The notes beneath the pieces are model-generated. The model was not told the DNA's origin. It saw nothing but the letters and a program-made list of their open reading frames with translations, and ran no database searches. Below, piece by piece: positions 25,416 to 33,438 of a stretch of 64,000 nt of DNA (positions are counted from its first letter, which is position 1; every line of letters begins with the position of its first letter). Origin of the DNA: Flavipsychrobacter sp. (lineage in GTDB: Bacteria > Bacteroidota > Bacteroidia > Chitinophagales > Chitinophagaceae). A program made the translations under genes and the position numbers. The stretch is taken from assembly GCA_031292525.1 (NCBI GenBank), contig JARLGY010000036.1, positions 86,391 through 150,390 of the forward strand, written 5' to 3'.

Positions 25416-26581
25416 GATTTTTCTTTATTCAATGGCTTAAAATTGATAATAAATTCTGTCCCTTTAAACTCCTCACTTACACACTCAATACTACCATTCA
25501 TCAGTTCTGTATATTTCGATACAATGTGTAAACCCAGGCCCGTACCCTGTATAGTAGTTACTGCTTCACTTCTGAAAAAACGTTCAAATAAATGCTCCTG
25601 GTCGGCTTTAGACATACCTAATCCATGATCTTTTACTGAAAGGTAAATGCCTTCTGATCCGCTTTCGGTTTTAATATCAATGCTGGAGGCTTCTGGCGAA
25701 AACTTAATAGCATTTGATATGAGGTTCATCAGGATGTGACTTAATAGAGATGGATCAAGGTTTATAACACGGCTCCCTGTATGAACGTACTTTAGTTCTT
25801 GTGAGGTTTTTAGCAATGTCTGCAGTTCGTTGAGTAGTGCATTAATATGTTGTTCGATATCAAAATCAATAAAACGTACTTGTATTTTCCCTTCCTCAAT
25901 TCTCCCAACAGAAAGGAAGTCATTCAGTATATCAGTAAGCATGTGTACCGATGATATAATACGTTGTATATGTTTATCTCGTTTAGGTTGGTCTTCAGTT
26001 GTAACGTATTTGTTCACCAGGTATGCCGACGAAAGTATAGTACTGAGCGGTGTTCTGAACTCGTGAGAAGCCATAGAAACAAAACGCGATTTAAGTTCGT
26101 TCAGTTCTTTCTCTTTCTCCAGTGCTACAGATAGCGAATGGGTGCGTTCCTCTACTTTTTGTTCCAGTTCCGCATTCAACTGCAGCAATGCTTGCTCCGA
26201 TTGTTTTCTTATGGATATGTCGCTTATAAATGCAATGGAGAATTGTCCTGTATCCGATTTGTGGGGGCTTAGGCTCACCTCTACGGGAAATTCGGTACCA
26301 TCCTTCTTTATCGCAAATAGGTCCATGCCTACTCCCATAGGCCTGCTATGTGCTTTACGGCCATGGTAGTGGTCACGATGTTTTACATGTTTTTCACGGT
26401 AGCGGCTAGGTATAAGCACCTCTATTTTTTTGCCAATAAGTTCCTGTTCATGGTAGCCAAATTGCTTCAGCGAGAAGCCGTTGGCCAATACTATACTCCC
26501 TTCAGCATTAATAATGATAATACCTATAGCCGCATTGTTGAAAAGCGCTTGGAACTCCTTATTAGCCGATTGAGTGTTCAC
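25412..26581 (-). CDS. PAS-domain sensor histidine kinase
   Basis: The 389-residue kinase has no membrane segment. A PAS domain at about 8-130 is followed by a coiled-coil linker, a HisKA dimerisation domain with phospho-acceptor H173 (SMASHEFRTPL) and a HATPase domain (NLISNAIKFS, DHGLGMS, GTGLGLHIV). A soluble PAS kinase fits sensing of an internal signal such as oxygen, redox state or a haem ligand, but no haem-binding residue can be assigned with confidence. It forms a two-gene operon with the REC-CRP regulator. Confidence 0.92.
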   Translation of the reverse strand: MNTQSANKEFQALFNNAAIGIIIINAEGSIVLANGFSLKQFGYHEQELIGKKIEVLIPSRYREKHVKHRDHYHGRKAHSRPMGVGMDLFAIKKDGTEFPVEVSLSPHKSDTGQFSIAFISDISIRKQSEQALLQLNAELEQKVEERTHSLSVALEKEKELNELKSRFVSMASHEFRTPLSTILSSAYLVNKYVTTEDQPKRDKHIQRIISSVHMLTDILNDFLSVGRIEEGKIQVRFIDFDIEQHINALLNELQTLLKTSQELKYVHTGSRVINLDPSLLSHILMNLISNAIKFSPEASSIDIKTESGSEGIYLSVKDHGLGMSKADQEHLFERFFRSEAVTTIQGTGLGLHIVSKYTELMNGSIECVSEEFKGTEFIINFKPLNKEKS

Positions 26582-26718
26582 TTTTTAGGTAGCTTTATAT
26601 GGTGAAAGTTAGACAAAAATTTTGTACAATACCATAGAAAAGGTAGGCGTGATAGCCCTTTTGGCAAATGGTAGTAAGCAAATGGTAGTAATAAGAAAAC
26701 ATTCTTCATAGAAGAGGC

Positions 26719-27324
26719 TTACGCTGCCAGAGTCAGTCGCTGTAGTATGGCTACTACGTAAGGCGTAAGTATTTTTACTTCGTGGTGTTCGTGCAATGGT
26801 ATTTGCATAAAATCTCCGGCACCCATCCTGAAAACTTTATCGCCTACCATGCAGTCACATTGGCCTTCCAGTATAATAAAGCTTTCAAGTTCGTTAGTAT
26901 GCACTTCGTCTTCAATGTCTGTCGCAGATACAACCAGCATTTGCAATACAGACGGCTTGTTTGTAAGCACTTTAGTATATCGTCCCTCCTTAAATGATGC
27001 TGGTATGCGGTCTTCCACAAAGTCTAGCCATGGGCGATAGTTCGAAAATTTATTGATCAATGGCAGATCTGCTAACTGCATGTGTGCCTCTTTGCTCAGG
27101 TTGTCTAGAAGATTGCCAATGGCATGCTCAAGGTGTGCTGGTGGGGTAATGGCATATTCTTCGGTATAGGTTTCCATAGCCGCCTGTATGCTGTCTACCT
27201 CATTTTTTACTACGGCATGCATTGCCATCATATGTTGTACTTCCTCCATCTCCTGTGGCGATAAAGCTCCCAGGCAGTAGAGTTCTAAAATACCGGTATC
27301 AATATATTTCTTTATGTCCATCAC
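26719..27324 (-). CDS. ChrR-like cupin anti-sigma factor
   Basis: The 201-residue protein has an N-terminal helical part of the anti-sigma type (ILELYCLGALSPQEMEEVQHMM, about 12-35). A C-terminal cupin follows (about 105-195) with VHTNELESFIILEG and MQIPLHEHHEV, giving His and Glu positions suitable for metal binding. ChrR-type proteins hold an ECF sigma factor until oxidative stress. No sigma gene is adjacent, so its partner must be elsewhere. A direct repeat of GCAAATGGTAGTAA lies between it and the kinase gene (about 26668-26694). Confidence 0.75.
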   Translation of the reverse strand: MMDIKKYIDTGILELYCLGALSPQEMEEVQHMMAMHAVVKNEVDSIQAAMETYTEEYAITPPAHLEHAIGNLLDNLSKEAHMQLADLPLINKFSNYRPWLDFVEDRIPASFKEGRYTKVLTNKPSVLQMLVVSATDIEDEVHTNELESFIILEGQCDCMVGDKVFRMGAGDFMQIPLHEHHEVKILTPYVVAILQRLTLAA

Positions 27325-27634
27325 GCCGGTTATTCAGTATTTCTAACGCTTCTTTAATTCATGTATCGGCTTAGCTTTTTCCTCGCCTTGCTGGGGTTGG
27401 TATGGCCCTGTGCGTCGTTAGGGCTGCAAGTTATTGCTATTTATTGTATCACTTACATAATTGTATGTTATGATCTCTAATTTTTCAAAAAATGCAAGAA
27501 CTACGCGTATGTAACGTAGTTTTTATGGATTTTATGCCATTAGCAGGCGTGCTATTCAATATTTGCCCTCTTTTAAGCTGCAACAAGAACGATCACTATG
27601 CCATATTACAGCATTACTTTGCTAATTTGCGTAC
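27325..27634. other. Divergent intergenic region
   Basis: This 310-bp stretch lies between the cupin gene and the nucleotidyltransferase. The only coding-like signal is a 39-codon plus-strand frame at 27361-27480 (MYRLSFFLALLGLVWPCA), hydrophobic like a signal peptide, but without supporting context. No FNR-type box was found. Confidence 0.4.
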
Positions 27635-28351
27635 ATGAAAGCCATGCTTTTTGCCGCCGGTTTAGGTACCCGACTTAAACCCTTTACAAACCACCATCCC
27701 AAGGCGCTTGCCGAGGTGAACGGCAAAACCTTACTCGAACATAATATCCGGTATCTGCAAAGGGCTGGTATTTATGAGGTTATAGTAAACGTACACCATT
27801 TTCCCGACCAGATAGAAGAGGTTCTTTTTGAGAACGATAGCTTTGGCAGCAACGTATTGGTAAGCGATGAACGTTACGAGGTACTGGAAACAGGGGGCGG
27901 CCTTTTGAAAGCAGGCCATTTTTTTGAAGGCGAGGACGACTTTGTGGTAATGAATGTGGATGTGCTAACATCGCTTGATCTCACAGTTATGATTGCTGCT
28001 CATCGCGAAAGCGAAGCTATAGCCACACTGGCCGTGATGGAGCGTAACAGCACCCGTCAGTTGTTATTCGATGACCATATGCATCTATGCGGTTGGACAA
28101 ATACTGAAAAGAACCAGCAACGCATAAGCCGTGAAGTAGCCTGGATGCAGCCCTTTGCATTCAGTGGCATACAGGTGCTAACGCCTGCGGTGTTGCACAA
28201 TTGCCCTTTCCATGGTAAGTTTTCGCTTATAGATCTGTACCTGCACCTGGCAAAAGATCAACTCATTTATGGTTTTAACCACACCGGCAATGTATTTATA
28301 GATGTTGGCCGACCCGAAAGTTTGGAGAAGGCCGGGTATTTGTTTGAGTAA
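27635..28351 (+). CDS. Sugar-phosphate nucleotidyltransferase (MurU/mannose-1-P type)
   Basis: The 238-residue protein is a single-domain NTP_transferase with the signature AAGLGTRLKPFTNHHPKALAEV at 7-28, the metal-binding VMNVDV (about 105-110) and a C-terminal IDVGRPESL. Such enzymes activate a sugar 1-phosphate with an NTP; close relatives include MurU (MurNAc-1-P uridylyltransferase) and mannose-1-phosphate guanylyltransferases. The lack of a C-terminal left-handed helix fits the MurU-like group. In other genomes it is often paired with a phosphotransferase, which is absent here. Confidence 0.85.
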   Translation: MKAMLFAAGLGTRLKPFTNHHPKALAEVNGKTLLEHNIRYLQRAGIYEVIVNVHHFPDQIEEVLFENDSFGSNVLVSDERYEVLETGGGLLKAGHFFEGEDDFVVMNVDVLTSLDLTVMIAAHRESEAIATLAVMERNSTRQLLFDDHMHLCGWTNTEKNQQRISREVAWMQPFAFSGIQVLTPAVLHNCPFHGKFSLIDLYLHLAKDQLIYGFNHTGNVFIDVGRPESLEKAGYLFE

Positions 28352-28422
28352 TTATTTTTAGACAATTGGCAGCATTGATTGAGGTAAGTGCTAACTGGGT
28401 TATTTATATAAATAAAAGGTCA

Positions 28423-28827
28423 ATGAGGTTATTAGTTATTACACTGGTTTTCTTTGCCATTTGTGGCTGCAATACAGTATCTACCTACTTCGATAAACAA
28501 CCTTTAATTTCTTCTGATTCCATTTTTGCCCGTCAAGCCCACAAATCCACTTGCGATAGTGTACTAAGCAGCCTCATCCACTCAAGCAGTCTATCAGATA
28601 GAGCTAAGCAACTAAATGTTGAAAGTGAGATCACCCACGATGGCAATCTCAATATCCGGCTATACCAAGTAAGTGGCTTGAAGAATAAAACTACTTTTGT
28701 AAATCTTTTGATCGATCCCGTTAAAAGGACTTTTAGCAACACTTCTCTCGGTACCTACAACCCCAAGCCTCTCAAATACGATACCTCAATATTGAATTAT
28801 ATGATCGGTCATTGCATGAGCAAATAA
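28423..28827 (+). CDS. Hypothetical lipoprotein
   Basis: The 134-residue protein starts at the ATG at 28423 and has a lipoprotein signal (MRLLVITLVFFAICGC, lipid Cys about residue 16). The mature part is mainly polar, with NIRLYQVSGLKNKTTFVNLLIDPVKRTF suggesting beta strands. No family recognised. It follows the nucleotidyltransferase by 71 bp and converges on the YkgJ-type gene. Confidence 0.65.
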   Translation: MRLLVITLVFFAICGCNTVSTYFDKQPLISSDSIFARQAHKSTCDSVLSSLIHSSSLSDRAKQLNVESEITHDGNLNIRLYQVSGLKNKTTFVNLLIDPVKRTFSNTSLGTYNPKPLKYDTSILNYMIGHCMSK

Positions 28828-28839
28828 GTGTAAGAAAGG

Positions 28840-29337
28840 CTACCACTCATAATCCCTTTCTACTATCTTCTTCAACCGTTCTACCAGTGTAAAGGTTGCT
28901 GGACAATAGTTGAGGTTTTGGGTAAAAGTATCATTATAAGCGTCAAAGGGCTGTTTATTATGGTGGGGAAATTCAGCACAGTCAGCCGGCCGCACTTCAT
29001 ATATAGAGCACATATTATCCACCAAAAATTGGCAGGGCAGTGTTTTGTTCATCCAGTCACCCTTCTCATCTTTATACAGCCATCGCTCTGTAAAGGCTTT
29101 AGGGGTCATCCGCATATGGGTTGAAATACGTTTGATATCGGCCTTGGTGTATGTCGGGGTCATGGTTTTGCAGCAGTTGGCACACTTGGTGCAATCTGTA
29201 TCCTGCCATACGGTAGCATCAGCGGTGGCAACAAGCGCCTCCATTTCTTCAGGTACTATATCATCAAGCTTCTTTAAAAATTGGGTAAGCCCCTTTTTCT
29301 TCCGCGATACCGTCTTTTTGAATTGTTCCAGGTCCAT
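28840..29337 (-). CDS. YkgJ-family cysteine-cluster protein
   Basis: The 165-residue protein has the family's Cys pattern: CTKCANCCKTM (around 54-62), then PCQFLVDNMCSIYEVRPADCAEFPHH. The family is thought to bind zinc or an Fe-S cluster; its biochemical role is unknown. The start at 29337 is 46 bp from a Fur-like box, so iron control could extend to it. Confidence 0.85.
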   Translation of the reverse strand: MDLEQFKKTVSRKKKGLTQFLKKLDDIVPEEMEALVATADATVWQDTDCTKCANCCKTMTPTYTKADIKRISTHMRMTPKAFTERWLYKDEKGDWMNKTLPCQFLVDNMCSIYEVRPADCAEFPHHNKQPFDAYNDTFTQNLNYCPATFTLVERLKKIVERDYEW

Positions 29338-29382
29338 GATGCTGTAAATTAACTAATAAACGCTTTCTTTTTTAAACCAAAA

Positions 29383-29401
29383 GATAATGATTATCGTTAT
29401 T
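29383..29401. promoter_or_regulatory. Fur-like box
   Basis: The 19-bp site GATAATGATTATCGTTATT matches 16 of 19 positions of the classical Fur consensus. It lies between the divergent YkgJ-type gene and the DUF5686 gene, 90 bp before the latter's ATG. Confidence 0.55.
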
Positions 29402-29490
29402 TTACGTTGTTGTATCTTGTAACGTTCAGGCAAAACACTTTTTTAAGTTCTTGTTTTGTTATTAAAGGTTATGTTTGGTGGTTAACTAAT

Positions 29491-32181
29491 ATGTATTTTA
29501 TCCGGAACGTTATTCTTCTTTTGCTCCTCTTTATCTGTATGTGCACCAGGCTGCACGCACAAATTGCCGATACCACTACCAGGCAAAGAGACTCTGTACA
29601 GCACCCAGACTCTTCCGCTAAAAATGCCGCTCATGTGGATTCTTTATCGTTCCATAAAGTTGCAGACACGCTCGCAGCAACCCTTCCCTTGGTAGATACT
29701 GTAGGTAAAGTAAAGGATACAATACACGCAAATACAGCACCCGGTGGCGGCTATGCAATACATGGCAGGGCTGTAGATGCGCATACGGGCGAGGGCATCC
29801 CTTTTGCAACTGTGTTTTTCCCCCATAGTCCGGTAGGTACAGCTGCCGATATAAATGGCAACTTTATCCTAAAAACTGATGTGCTTCCCGGCGATAGCGT
29901 TATCATTTCTGCTATGGGTTATAGCAGGTATGGTAGGCACGTATATAAACAGCAACACGATTACAATTTTATTGCAGAGATCCCACTCTCCACAAATATG
30001 CTCAACGAGGTTGTTGTCCATGCTGGCGAAGATCCTGTTGTAGTGCTCATGCGCAAGATCATAAGCCGCAAACCATTCAACGACCCAGACCGTACCCAAA
30101 ACTATAAGTACGAGGCATACAACAAACTGGAGATCGATCTGGAAAGGCTGTCCAAAGAGCAGTTTGAAAAAATACCGGGCTTCAATAAATTCAGTTTCAT
30201 ATACAACAACCAGGATACTACTGATGACGGCCAGCCTTTCCTTCCGCTATATATGACAGAAACCTTGTCCGATTATTATTTTGAACGCCATCCTCAAAAA
30301 CAACGTGAGTTTATTAAAGCAAGTATGGTAAAAGGGGTGGAGAATGAAAGTGTAGATAAATTCCTTGGTAGTACCTACCAGAATGTCAATGCCTACAACA
30401 ATTTCATTCCTGTATTCGACAAACAGTTTGTAAGTCCAATCAGTAACTCTGGTATGTTCTACTATAAGTACAATATCAAAGACACTGAAGTAGCTTACGG
30501 TCATAGGATTATATTGGTTCAGTTTGCACCACGCCGTCCTGGTGAAAATTGTTTCTATGGCAATTTCTGGGTTGTCGATTCAATTTACGCTTTGCAACGT
30601 ATCACATTGGCCGTTCCCAAAGTATCCAATGTAAACTATGTTAATAGTATAAGTGTGTATCAGGAATATGCCCCCATCAACGACTCTATTTGGTTTGGGG
30701 TAAAAGATAAGTTTATTGCAGATTTTAACGCACCATATGGTGTCAAGCTCCCAGGCTTCATTGGTCGCAAAACAACTACCTATACCAAAATATTGGTGAA
30801 CGATACTTCAGTACAGAATGTTTTAGATAATAAAGATTACAAGCAGGACGTAATGAAGAACGACAGCGCCCGCTTGCGTAGCGATAGCTGGTGGGCAACG
30901 CACCGTACCGATTCACTTTCAAAAAATGAAAAGGCAATTTACCAGATGGTAGATACGCTTAATAAATTGCCGGTTGTCACCACTTATAAACACCTCATTA
31001 CGTTTGCACTCACAGGCAATATCCAGGCTGGTCCTATTGTATTCGGTCCGTATTTTTACCTCTATAGTAATAACACCGTAGAGGGTAATCGTTTTCGTTT
31101 CTCTGCCAGTACTTCCGACCAGGTGTCAAAGAAAATTCGCCTGGGTGGTTATCTTGCGTATGGCACATTAGATGGGGCCTTTAAGTACAACATGAATATG
31201 CTGTGGCTGCTCAACCGCAAACCACGCTCTTATCTGTATGCTACTTATACGCACGATATCAACCATGGACAGAGTTACTACGACCAGATAACCGGCGATA
31301 ACATATTTGGTACATTATTCCGCAAGCCTGGTGTACCCTACAAGCTGGCATTCGTAAATGAGGCGCGTGGTGAATATTTTAAAGAATTCTTTAGCGGTTT
31401 CAGCTACCAGTTCTTTGTACAACATCGCGAGTTCAGTCCATATGCACCATTGCCCAACACCATGTTTTTAGATGACAAGGGCAATCCTACAAACACTGTC
31501 ATTAGTTCAGAAGGAGGTGTGCGGCTGCGTTTTGCCTACAAAGAAAAATTTCTCGATGGTAAATTCCTTCGGGTAAGTCTGGGCAGCAAGTATCCTATTG
31601 TAGACCTCAACGCCGCCGGCGGGGCTAAGGATGTATTGAATAGCGGGTACAACTATCAGAAGATAAAGTTCACAATATCCAACACACTAAAGATAGCTCC
31701 ATTTGGTACGCTGCATTACAATGCTTTTGCAGGTAAATATTTTGGTACGCTGCCATACCCTTTGTTAGAAATTCACCCCGGCAATGAGTATCTGGTGTAC
31801 AATCCATTTGCGTTCGAGATGATGAACAAGTATGAGTTTATCAGCGATCAGTATGCCGGGTTAGCGCTCGAGCATAATATTGGCGGTGGCATCTTCAACT
31901 ATATTCCGGTTCTTAAAAAGGCCAAGCTTCGCCAGTTCTGGACTATGAAAAGCGTTATCGGCTCCCTAAGTCAGGATAACCAGAAATTGAACTTAATACC
32001 CGGCGGCTATCCCTTCCGCACTTTGCAGGGCAACCCATATGTAGAGCTTGGCACGGGCGTGTCCAACATCCTCGAAATATTCAGGATAGATTTCGTCTGG
32101 CGCGTCACACCTCAACCTTTACCTTCTGAAGATAAGACCAGGTACTTTGGTATCTTCTTTGGTGGCAGACTGGGATTCTAG
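29491..32181 (+). CDS. DUF5686 outer-membrane protein with carboxypeptidase-like plug region
   Basis: The 896-residue protein has a signal peptide (MYFIRNVILLLLLFICMCT, ending near HAQ) and a Ser/Asp/Thr-rich linker with repeated DTxxxxDS patterns. A CarboxypepD_reg-like domain lies at about 88-175 (GYAIHGRAVDAHTGEGIPFATVF). The long DUF5686 beta-barrel region follows, ending in an aromatic strand (YFGIFFGGRLGF) as expected for outer-membrane proteins. The family is Bacteroidota-specific and of unknown function. I chose the ATG at 29491, which starts the signal peptide; a TTG at 29407 is in frame. The Fur-like box suggests iron repression. Confidence 0.88.
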   Translation: MYFIRNVILLLLLFICMCTRLHAQIADTTTRQRDSVQHPDSSAKNAAHVDSLSFHKVADTLAATLPLVDTVGKVKDTIHANTAPGGGYAIHGRAVDAHTGEGIPFATVFFPHSPVGTAADINGNFILKTDVLPGDSVIISAMGYSRYGRHVYKQQHDYNFIAEIPLSTNMLNEVVVHAGEDPVVVLMRKIISRKPFNDPDRTQNYKYEAYNKLEIDLERLSKEQFEKIPGFNKFSFIYNNQDTTDDGQPFLPLYMTETLSDYYFERHPQKQREFIKASMVKGVENESVDKFLGSTYQNVNAYNNFIPVFDKQFVSPISNSGMFYYKYNIKDTEVAYGHRIILVQFAPRRPGENCFYGNFWVVDSIYALQRITLAVPKVSNVNYVNSISVYQEYAPINDSIWFGVKDKFIADFNAPYGVKLPGFIGRKTTTYTKILVNDTSVQNVLDNKDYKQDVMKNDSARLRSDSWWATHRTDSLSKNEKAIYQMVDTLNKLPVVTTYKHLITFALTGNIQAGPIVFGPYFYLYSNNTVEGNRFRFSASTSDQVSKKIRLGGYLAYGTLDGAFKYNMNMLWLLNRKPRSYLYATYTHDINHGQSYYDQITGDNIFGTLFRKPGVPYKLAFVNEARGEYFKEFFSGFSYQFFVQHREFSPYAPLPNTMFLDDKGNPTNTVISSEGGVRLRFAYKEKFLDGKFLRVSLGSKYPIVDLNAAGGAKDVLNSGYNYQKIKFTISNTLKIAPFGTLHYNAFAGKYFGTLPYPLLEIHPGNEYLVYNPFAFEMMNKYEFISDQYAGLALEHNIGGGIFNYIPVLKKAKLRQFWTMKSVIGSLSQDNQKLNLIPGGYPFRTLQGNPYVELGTGVSNILEIFRIDFVWRVTPQPLPSEDKTRYFGIFFGGRLGF

Positions 32182-32226
32182 TAAATGCTCCTATAGTAGA
32201 ACGTTCACCCCATCCTGGTGCTACTG

Positions 32227-32934
32227 TCAGCATTTTAATGTCTTCTTCTTTTTCCCTATTTGTCCTTTATCTATAGCCTTTTTTATATAGACAATTGCAT
32301 CAGGTAGCTTACTCGCGGTGCCATTCGGCTGTACACTCGTAGCACTTATTTTTAGAGCAGTGTCAATAACTTCTTGTGTTAGCTCCTTTACGTAAACGCC
32401 TATTGCTATTACAAAGCCATTCATGGCATGCCGTACCTGGTTAGGTGCTGTGTTTATGTTTTTTTCTATTCGCTGTAGCAAGTCCCTTAATAATGCAAGG
32501 TCCAATTCTTCATCTGCCTTTATCGCTACCAGTCCGCTAAGGGTTGCCCATCCCGCTGCAGCAATGTGCTCTTCTTCCGCATTTATCCATTCCTGTCCAA
32601 GTTCCAGACCATGCTTGCTGCCGGCAGCTACCCAGGGCACAGTATATTCACTAATGTTGGTCGATGTTGCAATTTCTACCCAGGCTTGCAGATCGTCCCT
32701 GCTCATTTTTTCATCATCTGCAATTAAGCCCGCCAGGTACATGGCGTCCGCATTTCGGGTAAAGTATAGCTCGTTAGCTAAGGTGTAGTCTTTCTTTACT
32801 TTCTTTTGTATCGTTTTCAGGTGCTCTACCTTCACGCCAAAAAGGGGCTCTTTCACCCCGTGTTTTAGCAGTATTTTTTTTATGTTTTCGTTACCAAAAG
32901 AGCTAAGCTCTGTCATGATTTCGTTCAAAGTCAT
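32227..32934 (-). CDS. DNA alkylation repair protein (AlkD-like HEAT fold)
   Basis: The 235-residue, all-helical protein belongs to the DNA alkylation repair family: NIKKILLKHGVKEPLFGVKVEHLKTIQKKVKKDY near the start and EYTVPWVAA at about 117-125. AlkD glycosylases remove positively charged alkylated bases, but many relatives in this branch lack tested activity. The C-terminus is a basic tail (KKKKTLKC). It is the last of three co-directional genes (M23 peptidase, bcp, this gene). Confidence 0.82.
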   Translation of the reverse strand: MTLNEIMTELSSFGNENIKKILLKHGVKEPLFGVKVEHLKTIQKKVKKDYTLANELYFTRNADAMYLAGLIADDEKMSRDDLQAWVEIATSTNISEYTVPWVAAGSKHGLELGQEWINAEEEHIAAAGWATLSGLVAIKADEELDLALLRDLLQRIEKNINTAPNQVRHAMNGFVIAIGVYVKELTQEVIDTALKISATSVQPNGTASKLPDAIVYIKKAIDKGQIGKKKKTLKC

Positions 32935-32964
32935 ACACTACTTTTCTAAAAAAAACTGGGGCTT

Positions 32965-33426
32965 TTATATGCCCCAGAGTTCTAGTATTTGTTCTGTGTG
33001 ATTTTTGGTATCCACCTTGTTGATCACATGGTCTATTACCCCCTCTTCGTTAATGAGGAAAGTAGCACGGGTTGTGCCCATATACGCTTTCCCCATAAAT
33101 TTCTTTTCACCCCACAGGCCGTATTCGTTTACTATAGCCTTGTCCTCATCGCTTACCAGCGTAAACGGAAGGGAATATTTATCCTCAAATTTTTTGTGGC
33201 TTTTTTCACTGTCTGTGCTTACACCAAGTATCACAACACCCTTTGCCTTCAATGCAGCAAAGTTATCCCGCAGGTTGCAGGCTTCTGCTGTGCATCCGGG
33301 GGTGTCATCCTTTGGGTAAAAATACAAGACTACTTTTTTGCCTTTCAGTGCGCTTAAAGAAACTTCTTTTCCGTTTTGGTCTTTAGCTTTAAAATCAGGC
33401 GCTTTGTCCCCTGCGTTCAGTGTCAT
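32965..33426 (-). CDS. bcp: Thioredoxin-dependent thiol peroxidase Bcp
   Basis: The 153-residue peroxiredoxin of the PrxQ type has the active site PKDDTPGCTAEACNLRDNF, with peroxidatic and nearby resolving Cys five residues apart. It reduces peroxides with thioredoxin in the cytoplasm. It starts 12 bp after the M23 peptidase stop. Confidence 0.93.
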   Translation of the reverse strand: MTLNAGDKAPDFKAKDQNGKEVSLSALKGKKVVLYFYPKDDTPGCTAEACNLRDNFAALKAKGVVILGVSTDSEKSHKKFEDKYSLPFTLVSDEDKAIVNEYGLWGEKKFMGKAYMGTTRATFLINEEGVIDHVINKVDTKNHTEQILELWGI

Positions 33427-33438
33427 GATGGTTATATT

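Noticed and set aside
27361..27480. Hydrophobic 39-codon frame resembling a leader peptide
   Set aside because: No promoter, conserved motif or gene context; kept only as a note in the intergenic entry.
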